This document shows positions 63,061-64,000 of a stretch of DNA of 64,000 bases, piece by piece. The stretch spans positions 1-64,000 of the forward strand of contig JAQBUI010000016.1 of NCBI GenBank assembly GCA_027624035.1. The letters run 5' to 3'. Every line of letters starts with the position of its first letter. The stretch's first letter is position 1. The notes below the pieces were generated by a model, which saw only the letters and a program-made list of their open reading frames with translations, did not search any database and was not told the DNA's origin. The DNA comes from Pseudomonadota bacterium (lineage in GTDB: Bacteria > Pseudomonadota > Gammaproteobacteria > Pseudomonadales > Azotimanducaceae). The translations under genes were made by a program, and so were the position numbers.

Positions 63061-64000
63061 ATGTCTGGAAAGAACATGTTCAGCAAGCTGCTTCTGTTGG
63101 CTGGTGGTTGCGTCGCGTTGGGGGCAACGAGCCTTGCCAGCGCAGGGGTGGAAGTCTATCGCGATGGCGACAAATCCGTTGAGCTGGGTGCCCGGCTACA
63201 ACTGCAGTATCACAGGACTGACCCGGATGTCGGGGCGTCGGAGGATGAATGGTTTTTTCGACGCCTGCGCCCGTATATTCAGGGGACGGTCACCAGCGAC
63301 TGGGAAGGCAAGTTCCAGTTTGATCTCGGCAAGTCGAGCGGCGATAACGAGGTTGCCGTCAAGGATGCCTATATGGCCTACAGCGGCTGGAAGAACACCA
63401 CCGTGTACATTGGCAACACCAAGACAGTGTTTTCGAGAGAGTTTCTTACCTCATCCAAACGACAGCAGATGATCGAACGGAGCTTTGTGGGCGATCACAA
63501 CTATGGTGGTCCTGACCGGCAGTTAGGATTTCGACTGGACACACACAATGATGACAAGACCCTGATGTGGAAAGTGAATCTGGGGAGTGAATCAATTGAC
63601 CCGGATGCCCGCAAGCTCGACTTCGATACGCCGGCCAACGACAGCCCGGATTTCAACCAGGGGACAGTTGTGGCCGCCCGGGTCGACATTCACCCCAGAG
63701 GTGAGATGAAGTTCGATCAGGGCGACTTTTACAGCGACAGCGGCAAATTCAGTTTCAGTCTGGCCGCTTTCGCCTGGCGTAATGATGATGACAACAACAC
63801 CTACACCGTGGCGGGCGCTTCGATTTCGGGCAGCAAGGCAGACATCGACAACGCCAACGGGTTTGAGGTATCGGCCGGATACCGGGGGCAGGGTTTTTCC
63901 ATTGACGGCCAGTACAACAAGATCTCGGCGGATACCGTTGTCGGGACGTTCTCAGGGGGTCTGTACAGAAACGGCTCGACGGACCTCGACGCCTATGCAC
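63061..64000 (+). CDS. OprO/OprP-like phosphate porin (partial, runs off window)
   Basis: The reading frame starts at the ATG at 63061, with GAGG nine bases upstream, and stays open for 313 codons to the window edge. A signal peptide (LLLLAGGCVALGATSLASA) is followed by porin strands such as VELGARLQLQYHRTD, WFFRRLRPYIQGTV, WEGKFQFDLGKSSGD and VYIGNTKTVFSREF, the pattern of phosphate-selective porins O and P (full length about 400-440). The gene has PhoB-like sites upstream. It would let phosphate, and perhaps arsenate, cross the outer membrane. Confidence 0.85.
   Translation, partial: MSGKNMFSKLLLLAGGCVALGATSLASAGVEVYRDGDKSVELGARLQLQYHRTDPDVGASEDEWFFRRLRPYIQGTVTSDWEGKFQFDLGKSSGDNEVAVKDAYMAYSGWKNTTVYIGNTKTVFSREFLTSSKRQQMIERSFVGDHNYGGPDRQLGFRLDTHNDDKTLMWKVNLGSESIDPDARKLDFDTPANDSPDFNQGTVVAARVDIHPRGEMKFDQGDFYSDSGKFSFSLAAFAWRNDDDNNTYTVAGASISGSKADIDNANGFEVSAGYRGQGFSIDGQYNKISADTVVGTFSGGLYRNGSTDLDAYA

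Overview
The window reads as chromosomal DNA of a free-living, probably marine gammaproteobacterium-like organism. This is inferred from Sec and lipoprotein signals, a TonB/ExbB-type envelope, WYL and CadC-like regulators, acyl-CoA and PhyH metabolism, and a Pst/porin locus; no rRNA or tRNA gene is present to fix the taxonomy. Genes are dense, with many 4-8 base overlaps. I see no insertion sequence, prophage or CRISPR array.

1-4.4 kb (mostly minus strand): a nested palindromic repeat, a small methyltransferase, a two-domain VOC protein and a two-subunit molybdenum hydroxylase of the IorA/IorB type.

4.5-22 kb: an envelope block. Nine minus-strand genes from 17371 down to 5882 are packed like one operon: two lipoproteins (one proline-rich), a membrane pseudokinase with a PEGA-like tail, a PEGA/FGE-like membrane protein, a small secreted protein, an ExbB/MotA-type channel protein, an actin/Hsp70-like ATPase with a possible FHA-like tail, and two proteins joining an ExbD/MotB-like transmembrane helix to a von Willebrand A domain. 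A DUF4139 protein converges on this operon; two more lipoproteins and two TPR/TonB-C-like secreted proteins lie upstream. I recognise no described system with this gene set.

22-54.8 kb: a mosaic of mostly ordinary genes. It includes an M48 protease, a GH32/43-like propeller, a heterodimeric ABC exporter, a CaiB/BaiF CoA transferase, a CadC/TolB/TPR regulator, an LLM oxidoreductase, MerC, an SDR, two Nudix hydrolases, a lysine-repeat amphi-Trp protein, a phosphohexomutase, a PhyH dioxygenase, paired acyl-CoA dehydrogenases, a SolA/MSOX-like oxidase, UvrA, a terpene-cyclase-fold protein with a divergent WYL regulator, a CinA-type protein and a cNMP-EAL phosphodiesterase. A dispersed family of about 90-base palindromic repeats sits in several intergenic gaps.

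55-64 kb: pstS, phoU fused to a phosphatase-like domain, pstC, pstA, two pstB-like ATPase genes, gapdh and arsJ, then a phosphate-porin-like gene that runs off the window. Three 11-base PhoB-box-like units precede both pstS and the porin gene. The two PstB proteins have complementary defects in their ATPase motifs, so together they could form one good and one dead ATP site. GAPDH plus ArsJ is the known arsenate-detoxification pair (1-arseno-3-phosphoglycerate synthesis and export), so I read the locus as phosphate/arsenate uptake coupled to arsenate removal. This locus and the envelope operon are the strongest candidates for undescribed biology.
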